A stretch of 64,000 bases of DNA from Paragemmobacter kunshanensis (GTDB taxonomy: Bacteria > Pseudomonadota > Alphaproteobacteria > Rhodobacterales > Rhodobacteraceae): contig NZ_JAALFE010000001.1 in assembly GCF_011059185.1 (NCBI RefSeq), forward strand, positions 1-64,000, in the 5' to 3' direction. Below the pieces are notes generated by a model, which worked only from the letters and a program-made list of their open reading frames with translations, did no database searches and was not told the origin of the DNA. Shown piece after piece: positions 13,912 to 22,929 of this stretch (its first letter is position 1; each line of letters starts with the position of its first letter). Both the position numbers and the translations under genes were made by a program.

Positions 13912-16098
13912 TCACACCACCCGCAGAAAGGCCGGCCCCTCTTCCACCACGCCCACAACCGCCGCAGCCTCGCCCGCCGCCGCCAGTGCCGCGATCACCG
14001 CCTCGGCCTGATCGCCCGGCACCGCCGCCAGCAAGGGCCCCGCCGTCTGCGGATCGAACAAGAGCGCCCCCCGCGCGCCCGTTCCCCCCGCCATCCGCCC
14101 CGCCACCGCCGCCCGGTTCGCAGGCGCGAGCGAGCTTTCCACCCCCTGCCCCGCCAGCGCCTCGGCCCCCGGCAGCAGGGGCACGGCCTCCATCTGCAAC
14201 GACGCCCCGCAACCCGATGCCTCCAGCATCTCCAACAGATGCCCCGCCAGCCCGAACCCCGTCACATCCGTCATCGCATGGGCCACCGGGGCCAGCACCG
14301 CCGCCGCCCGGTCCTGCATCCGCCCCATCTGCGCCAGCGCCCCCGCCACCGCCTCGCCCAAAATCCCCCCCGGTAGCCGCTCCAAAGCCATCTCGGCGGC
14401 CATGATCACCCCCGATCCCAGCGCCTTGGTCAGGATCAGCGCGTCCCCCGGACGCGCGCCCCCTTTCGTCACCGGCAGAACCGCAAGCCCCGTCACGGTG
14501 AAGCCGATGGTCAACTCCGCCCCCACGGTCGTATGGCCGCCCACCACATCCGCCCCCACGGCGCGGAACACCTCGCCCGCCGAAGCCATCACCTCGGCCA
14601 GCATGTCGGCCTGCAGCGCCGCCGACAGGCGCGGCAGCGTCACCTGCGCCAGCGCCACCTGTGGCGCGGCCCCCATCGCCCAGACATCACCCAGCGCATG
14701 AATCGCCGCGATCCGCGTCATCAGCGCCGCATCCGCCGTGAAGGCGCGCAGGTGATCGGTGGTGATCACCTGCACCCCCCCGCCATGGCGCAGCACCGCC
14801 GCATCATCGCCCGCGCCGGCCAGCACATCCCCGCGCAGGGGGCGCGGCATGGCGCGTAGCGCGTCGCCCAGCGCCCCTGCCCCCACCTTCGCCCCGCAGC
14901 CGCCGCAAATGGGCTTCGCCCCCATCGCCTCGGCCAGCCCCCGCACCGCAGGCTCGGGCAGGGCCCGCGCCATCGCGGGGTAGGCGTCGAATTTCGCCAT
15001 GAATTCCCGGTCGATCCGATCCTTCAACCGCCAGAGCCACGCCCCCCCCGACCGCAGGCCGAACTTGTCGGCCACTGCCGCCTGCCCGCCCAGCGAGACA
15101 AGCTTCAGGTAATCCCGCTGCGGCCGATAGGTCTGCAAGGGCCGCCCCGTCGCCAGGGCCCGCAGATTGTGCAGCAGCACCGGCGCCTCGCGCACGGCGA
15201 ATACCCCGGCCTTCGGGCGCGGCGCATGGGTCAGATGCGCGCAATCCCCGGCGGCAAGGATCTCCGGGTCAGAGCTTTGCAGATGCGCGTCCACCGCGAT
15301 GAACCCGTCCTGCAGGGAAAGCCCCGTCTCCGCCAGCCAGCCCTGTGCCCGCGCCCCCGCCACAGCCAGCGTGAAATCCGACGCCAGCCGCGTGCCATCC
15401 GTCAGCAGCACATGATCCGCCCCGATCGCCGCCGCCGTGACCCCGGTCTTCAGCGCGATCCCCTCTGCCGCCATCCGCTGCATCAGCCGCGCCCGCGCCC
15501 GCGCGCCGATATGGGGCAGCGCCGCATCCCCCCGTTCCAGCAGCGTGATGCGCGGCACCCGCCCCGCCGCCCGCAACCGATGGCTGGAGGCCAGGGCCAG
15601 TTCCACCCCGCCGACCCCCGCCCCGATCAGCACGAGCGCGGGCGCCGCTGGCGCCTCTGCCACGAACCGCTCCCACCGCCGCGCGTAATCGCCCAGGGGC
15701 TTGGCCGCCACGGCATGTTCGGCAAATCCCGGCACCTCCGGCAGGTCCGACCCGATGCCGATATCCACCGAGGCGATGTCGTAGCGCAGCGTCCGCCCGC
15801 CCGCGAGACGGATGCGCTTCGCCGCGCGGTCGATCCCCACCGCCCGGTCAAGGATCACCCGCGCCCCGGCAAAGCGCGCCAGGCGGACAAGGTCGATCAT
15901 GATCTCCTCCGCGCGGTAATGCCCCGCGATCAGCCCCGGCAGCATGCCGGTATAGGGCGCGGCGGGGTTCGGGTTCACCACCGTCAGCCGCACCCCCGGC
16001 AGGGGATCCATCCCCCACATCCGCAGGACAAGCGCATGGGCATGGCCGCCGCCCACCAGCACGATATCCTGAACAAGGGGAAGGGGGTCCTGCATCAT
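13912..16098 (-). CDS. selD: selenide, water dikinase fused to an N-terminal FAD/NAD(P)H dehydrogenase domain
   Basis: 728 aa. Residues about 10-385 form an NDH-2/pyridine-nucleotide oxidoreductase domain (VLVGGGHAHA dinucleotide site, second LIGAGVGGVE at 157-166, ILAAGDCA at 280-287). Residues about 395-728 are SelD: GGCGAKV supplies the catalytic Cys401 and Lys404, followed by GDDAAV, TTDHLRAF and VVGGHTTVGAE. SelD makes selenophosphate from selenide and ATP; the fused domain may deliver reduced selenium. The ATG at 16098 or the next codon fits the first strand; longer starts look non-coding. Divergent from an rpoN paralogue 110 bp away; MnmH nearby is the likely user. Confidence 0.9.
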   Translation of the reverse strand: MMQDPLPLVQDIVLVGGGHAHALVLRMWGMDPLPGVRLTVVNPNPAAPYTGMLPGLIAGHYRAEEIMIDLVRLARFAGARVILDRAVGIDRAAKRIRLAGGRTLRYDIASVDIGIGSDLPEVPGFAEHAVAAKPLGDYARRWERFVAEAPAAPALVLIGAGVGGVELALASSHRLRAAGRVPRITLLERGDAALPHIGARARARLMQRMAAEGIALKTGVTAAAIGADHVLLTDGTRLASDFTLAVAGARAQGWLAETGLSLQDGFIAVDAHLQSSDPEILAAGDCAHLTHAPRPKAGVFAVREAPVLLHNLRALATGRPLQTYRPQRDYLKLVSLGGQAAVADKFGLRSGGAWLWRLKDRIDREFMAKFDAYPAMARALPEPAVRGLAEAMGAKPICGGCGAKVGAGALGDALRAMPRPLRGDVLAGAGDDAAVLRHGGGVQVITTDHLRAFTADAALMTRIAAIHALGDVWAMGAAPQVALAQVTLPRLSAALQADMLAEVMASAGEVFRAVGADVVGGHTTVGAELTIGFTVTGLAVLPVTKGGARPGDALILTKALGSGVIMAAEMALERLPGGILGEAVAGALAQMGRMQDRAAAVLAPVAHAMTDVTGFGLAGHLLEMLEASGCGASLQMEAVPLLPGAEALAGQGVESSLAPANRAAVAGRMAGGTGARGALLFDPQTAGPLLAAVPGDQAEAVIAALAAAGEAAAVVGVVEEGPAFLRVV

Positions 16099-16208
16099 CG
16101 CCGATCCATTGCTGTCCGCCCGGCAGCCTAGCCCCTGCCCCGGGCAAAGGCGAGGGGCCGCCCCCGCGCCCGATTGCCCCGGCCCTGCCCAGGCCCTAGA
16201 CTGGCGCC

Positions 16209-17465
16209 ATGCCACACCGCCAGAGGATCGGAGTCACCACAACCCAGCGCCTGAACCTTTCGGTGGCGCTGCAGGCCTCCATCCGCATCCTGCGGGCCGA
16301 TGCGGCGGGCCTGACGCGCTATCTGGAAGAGCAGGCCGCCGAAAACCCCGCCCTGATGCTGGGTCCGCCCCCGGCCAGCGACTGGCTGCCGCGCTGGGAT
16401 GCGATGTTCCAGGGCCGCGAACCGCCGCCCGACCATGCCGAAAGCGCGGCCCCCAGCCTGATCGCCCATGTCACCGACTGGCTGTCGCGCCAGGGGTTCA
16501 CCGCCGCCGAAACCCGCATCGCGCTGGCGCTGGCGGAGAACCTGGAACCCTCGGGCTGGTTGGGCGCGCCGCTGGCGCGCATCGCCGCCGAGACCCGCCG
16601 CCCGCAAGCCGAGGTGGTGGCCGTGCTGACCCGGCTGCAGCGCATCGAACCGGCGGGCCTCTTCGCCCGCTCACTGGCCGAATGCCTGCGCCTGCAGGCG
16701 CTGGCAGAGGGCGCGCCCGACCCGGTGCTTCTGGGCGTGATCGACAATCTCGATCTGGTGGCCACCGGCGACATCGCCCGCCTTGCGCGCAAGCTGGGCG
16801 TCACCGATCCCGCCGTGGCGCAGGCAATCCGCAGCATCCGCGCCATGAACCCCAAGCCCGGCACCAGCTTCGACATGCTGGCAGCCCCCATCCGCGAACC
16901 CGATCTCATCGCCCGCAAGGGCGATATGGGCTGGAGCGTGGCGCTCAACCGCTCCTCCCTGCCCAGCGTCGAGGTCGCCCCCGGCCGGGGCAAGGGCCAG
17001 GGCCCCGCCCGGGCCGTGCTGCGCCTGGTCGAGGCGCGGAACGCAACGCTTCTGCGCGTGGGGCAAGAGATCCTGCGCCGCCAGCAGGCCGCGCTTGAGG
17101 AAGGGGCGGCCCGCCTATTGCCCATGACGATGGCCGATATCGCCGCCGCGCTCGGCCTGCATGAAAGCACGATCAGCCGGGTCGTCGCAGGCACCAGCGT
17201 GGACACGCCGCGCGGGACGCTCTGGCTCAGGGCGCTGTTCTCGGCCCGGATGGGCGATGACAGCGCGCCGGGGCTTTCGGCAGCCGCGCTGCGCGCCCGG
17301 CTGGCCGAACTCATCGCGCGCGAGGATCGCGCGCATCCCCGCTCGGACGAGGCGCTGGCCCGGCTTCTGTCAACCGAAGGCGCGGTCGTCGCCCGGCGCA
17401 CCATCGCAAAATACCGCGAGATGCAGGGCATCCCGCCCGCCCATCGCCGCCGCCTGCGCGGCTGA
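16209..17465 (+). CDS. rpoN: RNA polymerase sigma-54 factor (paralogue beside selenium genes)
   Basis: 418 aa, short for RpoN. Region I is present (RLNLSVALQASIRILRADAAGL, the Q/L-rich activator-response region), the acidic region II is very short, and the core-binding and HTH parts follow (MADIAAALGLHESTISRVV). The RpoN box ARRTIAKYRE is intact near residue 400, so -24 promoter recognition should work. Rhodobacteraceae often have several rpoN copies; this one is not beside nif or ptsN-type genes but between selD and mnmH. Which enhancer-binding proteins use it is unknown. Confidence 0.9.
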   Translation: MPHRQRIGVTTTQRLNLSVALQASIRILRADAAGLTRYLEEQAAENPALMLGPPPASDWLPRWDAMFQGREPPPDHAESAAPSLIAHVTDWLSRQGFTAAETRIALALAENLEPSGWLGAPLARIAAETRRPQAEVVAVLTRLQRIEPAGLFARSLAECLRLQALAEGAPDPVLLGVIDNLDLVATGDIARLARKLGVTDPAVAQAIRSIRAMNPKPGTSFDMLAAPIREPDLIARKGDMGWSVALNRSSLPSVEVAPGRGKGQGPARAVLRLVEARNATLLRVGQEILRRQQAALEEGAARLLPMTMADIAAALGLHESTISRVVAGTSVDTPRGTLWLRALFSARMGDDSAPGLSAAALRARLAELIAREDRAHPRSDEALARLLSTEGAVVARRTIAKYREMQGIPPAHRRRLRG

Positions 17466-17478
17466 GCGGGGAAAGGGC

Positions 17479-17618
17479 GGGGGGACAGCCGTCCCCCCGC
17501 ACCCCCCTTGTCCCTGATCCTGCCTCCGGCGCACGGGGAATGGAGGCCCGCAACGCCAGCCTGCAGCGTGACGGCAGGATCCGGGCACCAGGGGGGTGCG
17601 GGGGGGCCGTTGCCCCCC
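17479..17618. repeat. nested long inverted repeat between convergent rpoN and mnmH
   Basis: The 15-mer CCCCCCGCACCCCCC (17493-17507) pairs perfectly with GGGGGGTGCGGGGGG (17591-17605), and GATCCTGCC (17516-17524) pairs with GGCAGGATC (17573-17581). Flanking hairpins are GGGGGGAC/GTCCCCCC (17479-17498) and GGGGGGC/GCCCCCC (17601-17618). It fills the gap between two genes ending toward each other, so it probably stops transcription from both sides, though T-runs are missing. Confidence 0.7.
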
Positions 17619-17628
17619 CGCCCGGCCC

Positions 17629-18669
17629 CTACATCCCGTGCAGCACCCCGGCGATCCGGTCCGCCAGACCGCCGGGATTCTCCAGCCCCTCCACCGCCAC
17701 CTCGACACAGGGCACATCCATCCGCGCGCGGTGCTTGCCATAGCGCGGGTCGTAATGCCGCTCCATCAACCCCTCGGCCAGTTCGGCAAAGCGCCCCGCC
17801 GCCGCCCAGGCCCGCCAGGCGGCAATCACCTCGCGCGGATGCGCCGGGGCCAGCGCCGCCAGCACCGCGTCAAGCCGCCCCGGATCCGCCACCAGATCGG
17901 CATAGGCGCGCAGCAGATAGGCCGCCCGCGCCGCCCGCGGCGCCTCGATCGCCACGCGGGGCGCGGCCACCATCGCCCGCCACAGCCGTGGCGGCAGGCG
18001 ACACTCGCCCACCTTGGCGCTTTCGGCCTCCACCACCACGGGCCGTGCCGGATCCAGCCGCGCCAGCGCCAGCGCAAGCCGCCCCTCAAACGCCTTCTGC
18101 GACGGCTGCTCCCCCATATGCCCGAACAGCGATCCGCGATGGTTTGCCAGCCCCTCCAGATCCACCACCTGCACCCCCCGTGCAGGCAAGAGGTTCAGCA
18201 CCTCGGTCTTGGCCGACCCCGTATTCCCGTCCAGCACCACCAACCGATGCGGAAACGGATCGTTGTAGAGCGCATCCACCACCAGCCGCCGCCAGCTTTT
18301 ATATCCGCCCTGCAGCACCTCCACCCGCCAGCCGATCTGGGCCAGGATCGTCGCGAAGCTCCCCGATCGCTGCCCGCCCCTCCAGCAATAGACCAATGGC
18401 CGCCACCCGCCCGGCCTGTCCGCAAGCGGCCCCTGCAGATGCGCCGCGGCATTCTTCGCCACCAGCGCCGCGCCGATCTTGCGCGCCGAAAACGGGCTCA
18501 CCTGCTTGTAGATCGTGCCCACCCGCGCGCGTTCGTCATCATCCAGCACCGGCAGCGAGATCGCGCCGGGAACATGATCCTCGGCCCATTCCGACGGGGA
18601 TCTGACATCAATGATATCGTCGAAATCCAGCGCCAGCACATCCGCCAGCGATTTCAGCACCACCGCCAT
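17629..18669 (-). CDS. mnmH: tRNA 2-selenouridine synthase
   Basis: 346 aa, normal length for MnmH (SelU/YbbB). N-terminal rhodanese domain with DVRSPSEWAEDHVPGAISLP and the catalytic Cys95 in VYCWRGGQRS; P-loop domain with DGNTGSAKTEVL at 148-159. It replaces sulfur by selenium at wobble U34 of tRNAs using selenophosphate, so it is the direct client of the neighbouring SelD. Start ATG overlaps the argE stop (ATGA at 18669), implying an argE-mnmH transcript. No selA/selB is in the window, so only the selenouridine use of selenium is shown. Confidence 0.93.
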   Translation of the reverse strand: MAVVLKSLADVLALDFDDIIDVRSPSEWAEDHVPGAISLPVLDDDERARVGTIYKQVSPFSARKIGAALVAKNAAAHLQGPLADRPGGWRPLVYCWRGGQRSGSFATILAQIGWRVEVLQGGYKSWRRLVVDALYNDPFPHRLVVLDGNTGSAKTEVLNLLPARGVQVVDLEGLANHRGSLFGHMGEQPSQKAFEGRLALALARLDPARPVVVEAESAKVGECRLPPRLWRAMVAAPRVAIEAPRAARAAYLLRAYADLVADPGRLDAVLAALAPAHPREVIAAWRAWAAAGRFAELAEGLMERHYDPRYGKHRARMDVPCVEVAVEGLENPGGLADRIAGVLHGM

Positions 18670-19823
18670 CAGAACCCCGCCTCGCACCGCGCGACCAGCG
18701 CCGCCAGCATCGCCTCGCACCGCGCCATCTGCTCGACCGACACGAACTCGTCGGGCTTATGCCCCTGCGCCATAGACCCAGGCCCGCAGATCACCGTCGG
18801 CACCCCCAGCCGCGCGTCGAAGAGGCCCCCTTCCGTGCCAAAGGCCACCTTGATCGTCCCGTTCGCCCCCGTCAGAGCCTTGACGAAGTTCACCACCCCC
18901 GCATCCGATGGCGTCCCAAGCCCCGGATAATCCCACAACCGCTCGATCCGTATTTCCGCCTCCGGGAACTCCGCCCTGAGCGGCGCGACCAAGGCCGCGC
19001 AGCCCGCGCGGACCTCCTCGATCAGCCCCGCCACATCCTCGCCGGCCAGCGACCGTATCTCCCAATCCGCCACCGCCTGATTGGGAACGATGTTCACCTG
19101 CACCCCGCCCGACATCTTGCCGACATGCAGCGTCGTATAAGGCACGTCATAATCGCCATCCCGCATCCCCTCCGCCGCCACCCGCGCCTGCACCCCGCGC
19201 AGCACGCCCACGAAATCCGCCGCCAGATGCAGCGCATTCAAGGCCAGCGGCGCCAGCGCCGAATGCCCCTCGCGCCCCACACAGGTCGCGCGCAGCGCCA
19301 CCTTCCCCTTATGACCCGTCGCCACCGCCATCCCCGTGGGCTCCCCCACGATGCACATGCGGGGCCGCACCGGCGCCCCCTCCAGCATCGTGATCAGCGA
19401 CCGCACCCCCATGCAGCCGATCTCCTCGTCATAGGACAGCGCCAGATGCAGCGGCACCCGCAACTCCCGCCGCGCCGCCGCCAGAACGGCGGCAATCGCG
19501 CAGGCGACAAAGCCCTTCATGTCCGCCGTGCCGCGCCCGTAATACCGCCCCTGATCCTCGGTCAGCGCGAAGGGCGGATAGGTCCAGGCCTGCCCCTCCA
19601 CCGGCACCACGTCGGTATGCCCCGACAGCATCACCCCGCCCAGATCGGCAGGCCCGACCGTCGCATAAAGGTTGCACTTCCCGCCCGAAGCGTCCGGGAT
19701 CAGCACCGCCTCCACCCCCGCCTGCGCCAGCAGCCCCGCCACCCAGTCCATCAGCGCCCGGTTGGGCCGATGGCTGACGGTGTCAAAGGCAATCAGCCGC
19801 TCCAGTATCGCGCGCGCATCCAT
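18669..19823 (-). CDS. argE: acetylornithine deacetylase, M20 family
   Basis: 384 aa. M20 metallopeptidase motifs are intact: SGHTDVVP (metal His and Asp), GRGTADMKGF (bridging Asp), YDEEIGCMG (catalytic Glu and metal Glu), GEPTGM and the final Zn-ligand region GPGSMAQGHKPDEF. It removes acetate from N2-acetylornithine in arginine synthesis; close M20 relatives deacylate other amino acids, so the exact substrate is inferred. It is coupled to mnmH downstream by ATGA overlap, an odd partner for arginine synthesis. Confidence 0.85.
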   Translation of the reverse strand: MDARAILERLIAFDTVSHRPNRALMDWVAGLLAQAGVEAVLIPDASGGKCNLYATVGPADLGGVMLSGHTDVVPVEGQAWTYPPFALTEDQGRYYGRGTADMKGFVACAIAAVLAAARRELRVPLHLALSYDEEIGCMGVRSLITMLEGAPVRPRMCIVGEPTGMAVATGHKGKVALRATCVGREGHSALAPLALNALHLAADFVGVLRGVQARVAAEGMRDGDYDVPYTTLHVGKMSGGVQVNIVPNQAVADWEIRSLAGEDVAGLIEEVRAGCAALVAPLRAEFPEAEIRIERLWDYPGLGTPSDAGVVNFVKALTGANGTIKVAFGTEGGLFDARLGVPTVICGPGSMAQGHKPDEFVSVEQMARCEAMLAALVARCEAGF

Positions 19824-19945
19824 TCCGGGGCCCTCCAGTCACGCGACCACCTAACCGCAAAGGACCGTGAAGCGGAACCCCCGCCCCTTCCCCATCCCCG
19901 CCGCAGGGTGCAAAGGTCGCATCCAGACAGACGAAAGCGATTCCC

Positions 19946-20584
19946 ATGCGCCCCTTCCTCGCCCTCCTTATCCTCGCCACGCCCGCCGTCGCGCAGGAAA
20001 CCACCACCCCACCCAGCCCCCGCGACGGCGGCGCAGTCGCGCAACTCCTCCACGCGCATACGCTCTTCGACCTTGCCCTCGCGCGCAAGGACCCGCTCGC
20101 CACACTCTCCGCCGCCCGCCTCGCCGCAGGCATCACGGCCACCGACGACGACCGCGCCCCCACGCCCCCCGGCGAACCCGTCCCCGCCACCTATCCCACG
20201 GCGGAGGTGATGTTCACCGCCGCCAAGGCCCTGGCCAAGGAAGACGACCTCGTCACCGACCTCACCGCCCGCACCCTGACAGAATCCGCCAACGCCCCCA
20301 CCCTGACCGTCATCCGCTCCACCCGCGGCATCGCAGGGGGCGAGGCGCAGGTCTGGCAACTCCCCTTCTTCGCAGCAAGCCCCGCAGAGATCGGCCTCCT
20401 CGGCGACGGCAAGGCCAATCTCGACCTCTCCGTGACGCTCGCCGAAGATATCCCGATCTGCCTCGACACCGCCCCCGCCGACCGCGCCCTTTGCAGCTTC
20501 GTCCCCGAAGAAAACGCCACCTTCACCATAACCGTCACGAACCTCGGCGAAACCACGGCGACCTACAGCCTGCTTACCAACTAA
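19946..20584 (+). CDS. secreted protein of unknown function
   Basis: 212 aa with a Sec signal peptide MRPFLALLILATPAVAQ. The mature protein is first helical (ALARKDPLATLSAARLAAGI) and then strand-rich, ending ENATFTITVTNLGETTATYSL, with two cysteines (PICLD and ALCSF) likely to pair in the periplasm. No family recognised. It stands alone between divergent argE and the iol-type genes. The antisense frame is also long but has no signal or motif. Confidence 0.65.
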   Translation: MRPFLALLILATPAVAQETTTPPSPRDGGAVAQLLHAHTLFDLALARKDPLATLSAARLAAGITATDDDRAPTPPGEPVPATYPTAEVMFTAAKALAKEDDLVTDLTARTLTESANAPTLTVIRSTRGIAGGEAQVWQLPFFAASPAEIGLLGDGKANLDLSVTLAEDIPICLDTAPADRALCSFVPEENATFTITVTNLGETTATYSLLTN

Positions 20585-20603
20585 CCCATTGATCCAAAAC
20601 ATT

Positions 20604-20654
20604 TGCTGCGCAGCGAAAACCGCAGCATTTCCGCGCCCATGCTGCGCAGCGAAG
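20604..20654. repeat. direct repeat TGCTGCGCAGCGAA x2
   Basis: 14-bp repeat with palindromic core CTGCGCAG at 20604-20617 and 20641-20654, in the 333-bp space after the secreted-protein gene. Role unknown. Confidence 0.45.
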
Positions 20655-20673
20655 AAGCAGAAAAACCGCCCCT

Positions 20674-20786
20674 TCATCTTGGCCCAAATACCCAAATCCT
20701 TCCGCCCGGACCAGGAGCGCCCTCCGCAACGGAGCGCCTCGCACAAGACCAGCAGCACCCCTGCTTCGTCTCGGCCCAAATACCCA
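20674..20786. repeat. two copies of intergenic motif GGCCCAAATACCCAA
   Basis: GGCCCAAATACCCAA occurs after CATCTT (motif ending at 20696, run beginning at 20674) and again at 20772-20786. A third copy of the longer form lies at 27170-27190. The complement starts GGGTATTTGGGCC. It appears only between genes. Confidence 0.5.
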
Positions 20787-20830
20787 AGCCCGCCTGCCAC
20801 CCCGAACCCACGCCCGATCACCACCCCCCC

Positions 20831-20860
20831 AAAACGAAAACGCCGCGCAGAAAGCGCGGC
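20831..20860 (-). terminator. rho-independent terminator of the iolG-type operon
   Basis: GCCGCGC/GCGCGGC stem (20841-20859) with a 5-nt loop; on the minus strand it is followed by GTTTTCGTTTT. It lies about 60 bp after the end of the minus-strand inositol-dehydrogenase-like gene. Confidence 0.7.
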
Positions 20861-20917
20861 GCGAAGGGCGGGGTTCACCCCGCCTTGAAGGGGGTCACCC
20901 CGCCATGATCCGAAAGC

Positions 20918-21919
20918 TTACATCACTTCCGACATCTTCACGACACGCCCCTCGGCCACCGACTTCACCGCCGCATCCGCCAGGGCCAGCGCGATCAGCC
21001 CATCCTCACCCGTCGGCTCTGCCTTGCCCGTGCCGTTCAGCGCAGCGATGAAGGTCGCGATCTCCGCCGCATAGGCCTCGGTGTAGCGCGTCATGAAGAA
21101 GTCGTGCAGCGGCGGCCGCGTATAGCCCGCCCCCGTCGCCACCTCGATGGACACCGGGCGCTGGTTCTCTGCCGACACGGCGCCCTTCGACCCATGCACC
21201 TCGATCCGCTGGTCATAGCCATAGGTCGCGCGGCGCGAGTTGGAAATCATCGCCTGCCGCCCCGATGCGGTCTTCAGCAGCACCTGCACAGAGTCGAAAT
21301 CCCCCGCCGTGCCGATGGCCGGATCGACCAGAACCGCCGCGGTGGCGACGACTTCCGAAATCTCCTCGCCCAGCAGGAACCGCGCCATGTCGAAATCATG
21401 GATCGTCATGTCGCGGAAGATGCCGCCCGACCGCTTGATATACTCGACCGGCGGCGCGCCGGGGTCGCGGCTGGTGATCACCACCATCTCCACCTCGCCC
21501 ACGGTGCCCTTGTCGATCTCGGCCCGCACGGCGCGGAAATGTGGGTCGAAGCGGCGGTTGAAACCCACCATCAGCGTCCCCTTATGCGCGCGGACCACCT
21601 CAAGGCATTGCTTCACGCGCGCGAGGCTCAGGTCGATGGGCTTTTCGCAGAACACGGCCTTGCCCGCCTTCACGAAGCGCTCGATCAGGTCGGCATGAGT
21701 ATCCGTCGGCGTGCAGATCACCACCGCGTCGATATCCTTGGCCGCCTCGATCGCCTCGATCGTCCGCACATCGCAGCCGTACTGATCCGCAATCGCCTGC
21801 GCCGCCGGGGCCATGGCATCCGCCACCGCCACCAGCTTCGCATTCGCGTCGCCCGTCACCGCCTTCGCATGGACCTTGCCGATGCGCCCTGCACCCAGAA
21901 GCCCGAACCTGACTGCCAT
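20918..21919 (-). CDS. iolG: myo-inositol 2-dehydrogenase-like Gfo/Idh/MocA oxidoreductase
   Basis: 333 aa. Rossmann start RFGLLGAGRIGKVHA, the CEKPID motif whose Lys (FCEKPIDLS) is catalytic, and SGGIFRDMTIHDFDMARFLL with the His and Asp typical of inositol dehydrogenases. It oxidises myo-inositol (or a related cyclitol) with NAD. The rest of the iol pathway is not in the window; an SDR lies upstream on the same strand, 48 bp away, and may share the operon. Substrate is by family resemblance. Confidence 0.85.
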   Translation of the reverse strand: MAVRFGLLGAGRIGKVHAKAVTGDANAKLVAVADAMAPAAQAIADQYGCDVRTIEAIEAAKDIDAVVICTPTDTHADLIERFVKAGKAVFCEKPIDLSLARVKQCLEVVRAHKGTLMVGFNRRFDPHFRAVRAEIDKGTVGEVEMVVITSRDPGAPPVEYIKRSGGIFRDMTIHDFDMARFLLGEEISEVVATAAVLVDPAIGTAGDFDSVQVLLKTASGRQAMISNSRRATYGYDQRIEVHGSKGAVSAENQRPVSIEVATGAGYTRPPLHDFFMTRYTEAYAAEIATFIAALNGTGKAEPTGEDGLIALALADAAVKSVAEGRVVKMSEVM

Positions 21920-21967
21920 TTCACCACTCCTCTGCCCGCCCGGGGCGTTGTCATCCGGCCGCGGGGA

Positions 21968-22750
21968 TCACTCCCCATAGGCCCCATTCACGTTCTGATC
22001 GAAATCCACCATCGCGCCCGTCATCACACCCGACTCCGGCGACAGCAGATAGGACACCAGCCCCGCCACATGGCCCGGCTTCACCAGCATGCCGAACGGC
22101 TGCTTCGCCTCCGCCGCCTCCAGCCAGCCATCCCCCGCCCCATGGAACTGCCGCTGGATCGCATCCTCGCCCGGCGTGTCCATCCAGCCCACATTCACCC
22201 CGTTCACCCGGATGCGATGGGCGCGCAGCGCATTGGCGCTGTTCTTGGTGATATTGGCCAGCGCCGCCTTGCTGGCCGCATAACCGGCAAGGAAGGACTG
22301 CCCGCAATGGCTGCTCATCGTCACGATGTTGACGCAAGACGCCGGATGCCCCGCCGCCACCGCCGCCTGCGCGAAACGTTGCAGCGCAAAGAACGGACCC
22401 TTGGCGTTGGTATCCATCAATTCGTCCCACCCTTCCGGCGTGGTATCAAGGATCGACCCCCGCGCCGTGGATGCCGCCGCATTGACCAAGGCGTTGACGG
22501 GACCGAAGCGCATCAGCGCCCGCTCCACCAGTTCCGCCGCCTCGCCCGCATCCGACATGTCCGCAGGCAGGAAGCGCACATCCGCGCCGGATGCGCGCAG
22601 CCCCTCCGCCGCCGCCTCGCCCTTCAGGACATTCCGCCCCGAAATCACCAGCTTGCGGCATCCTTCGGCCACCAGCCGCTCGGCAATCGCAAGGCCAAGC
22701 CCCTGCCCGCCCCCCGTGATGACGGCAACCGTCCGCGCATGATCCGGCAT
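21968..22750 (-). CDS. SDR-family oxidoreductase in the iolG operon
   Basis: 260 aa from ATG 22750, preceded by GGGGGGAA. Classical short-chain dehydrogenase: ITGGGQGLGLA (NAD(P) loop), NAAAS in place of NNAG, TMSSHCG (catalytic Ser) and YAASK (catalytic Tyr and Lys). All active-site residues are present. Upstream of and co-oriented with the inositol-dehydrogenase gene, so it may act on a polyol or keto-sugar in the same pathway. Confidence 0.8.
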   Translation of the reverse strand: MPDHARTVAVITGGGQGLGLAIAERLVAEGCRKLVISGRNVLKGEAAAEGLRASGADVRFLPADMSDAGEAAELVERALMRFGPVNALVNAAASTARGSILDTTPEGWDELMDTNAKGPFFALQRFAQAAVAAGHPASCVNIVTMSSHCGQSFLAGYAASKAALANITKNSANALRAHRIRVNGVNVGWMDTPGEDAIQRQFHGAGDGWLEAAEAKQPFGMLVKPGHVAGLVSYLLSPESGVMTGAMVDFDQNVNGAYGE

Positions 22751-22929
22751 GATTCCCCCCGCATGGAACGGCAAGCCCCGCAAACGGAACTTCTATTCCA
22801 TTTCTCTGCATCTTCAACCCGAATGTTCCAGTCTGACGAAAATCGTCAACCGATCCCGCCACCCACGCAGAGCAGCAATTCTCTACGATAATCGCAAGTC
22901 TGAGGCTTCGCAGAAGACTGTTCCGAATC

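Noticed and set aside
13912-16098. Possible in-frame UGA (selenocysteine) in SelD
   Set aside because: The active-site position is an ordinary Cys codon (GGCGAK) and no in-frame TGA is present.
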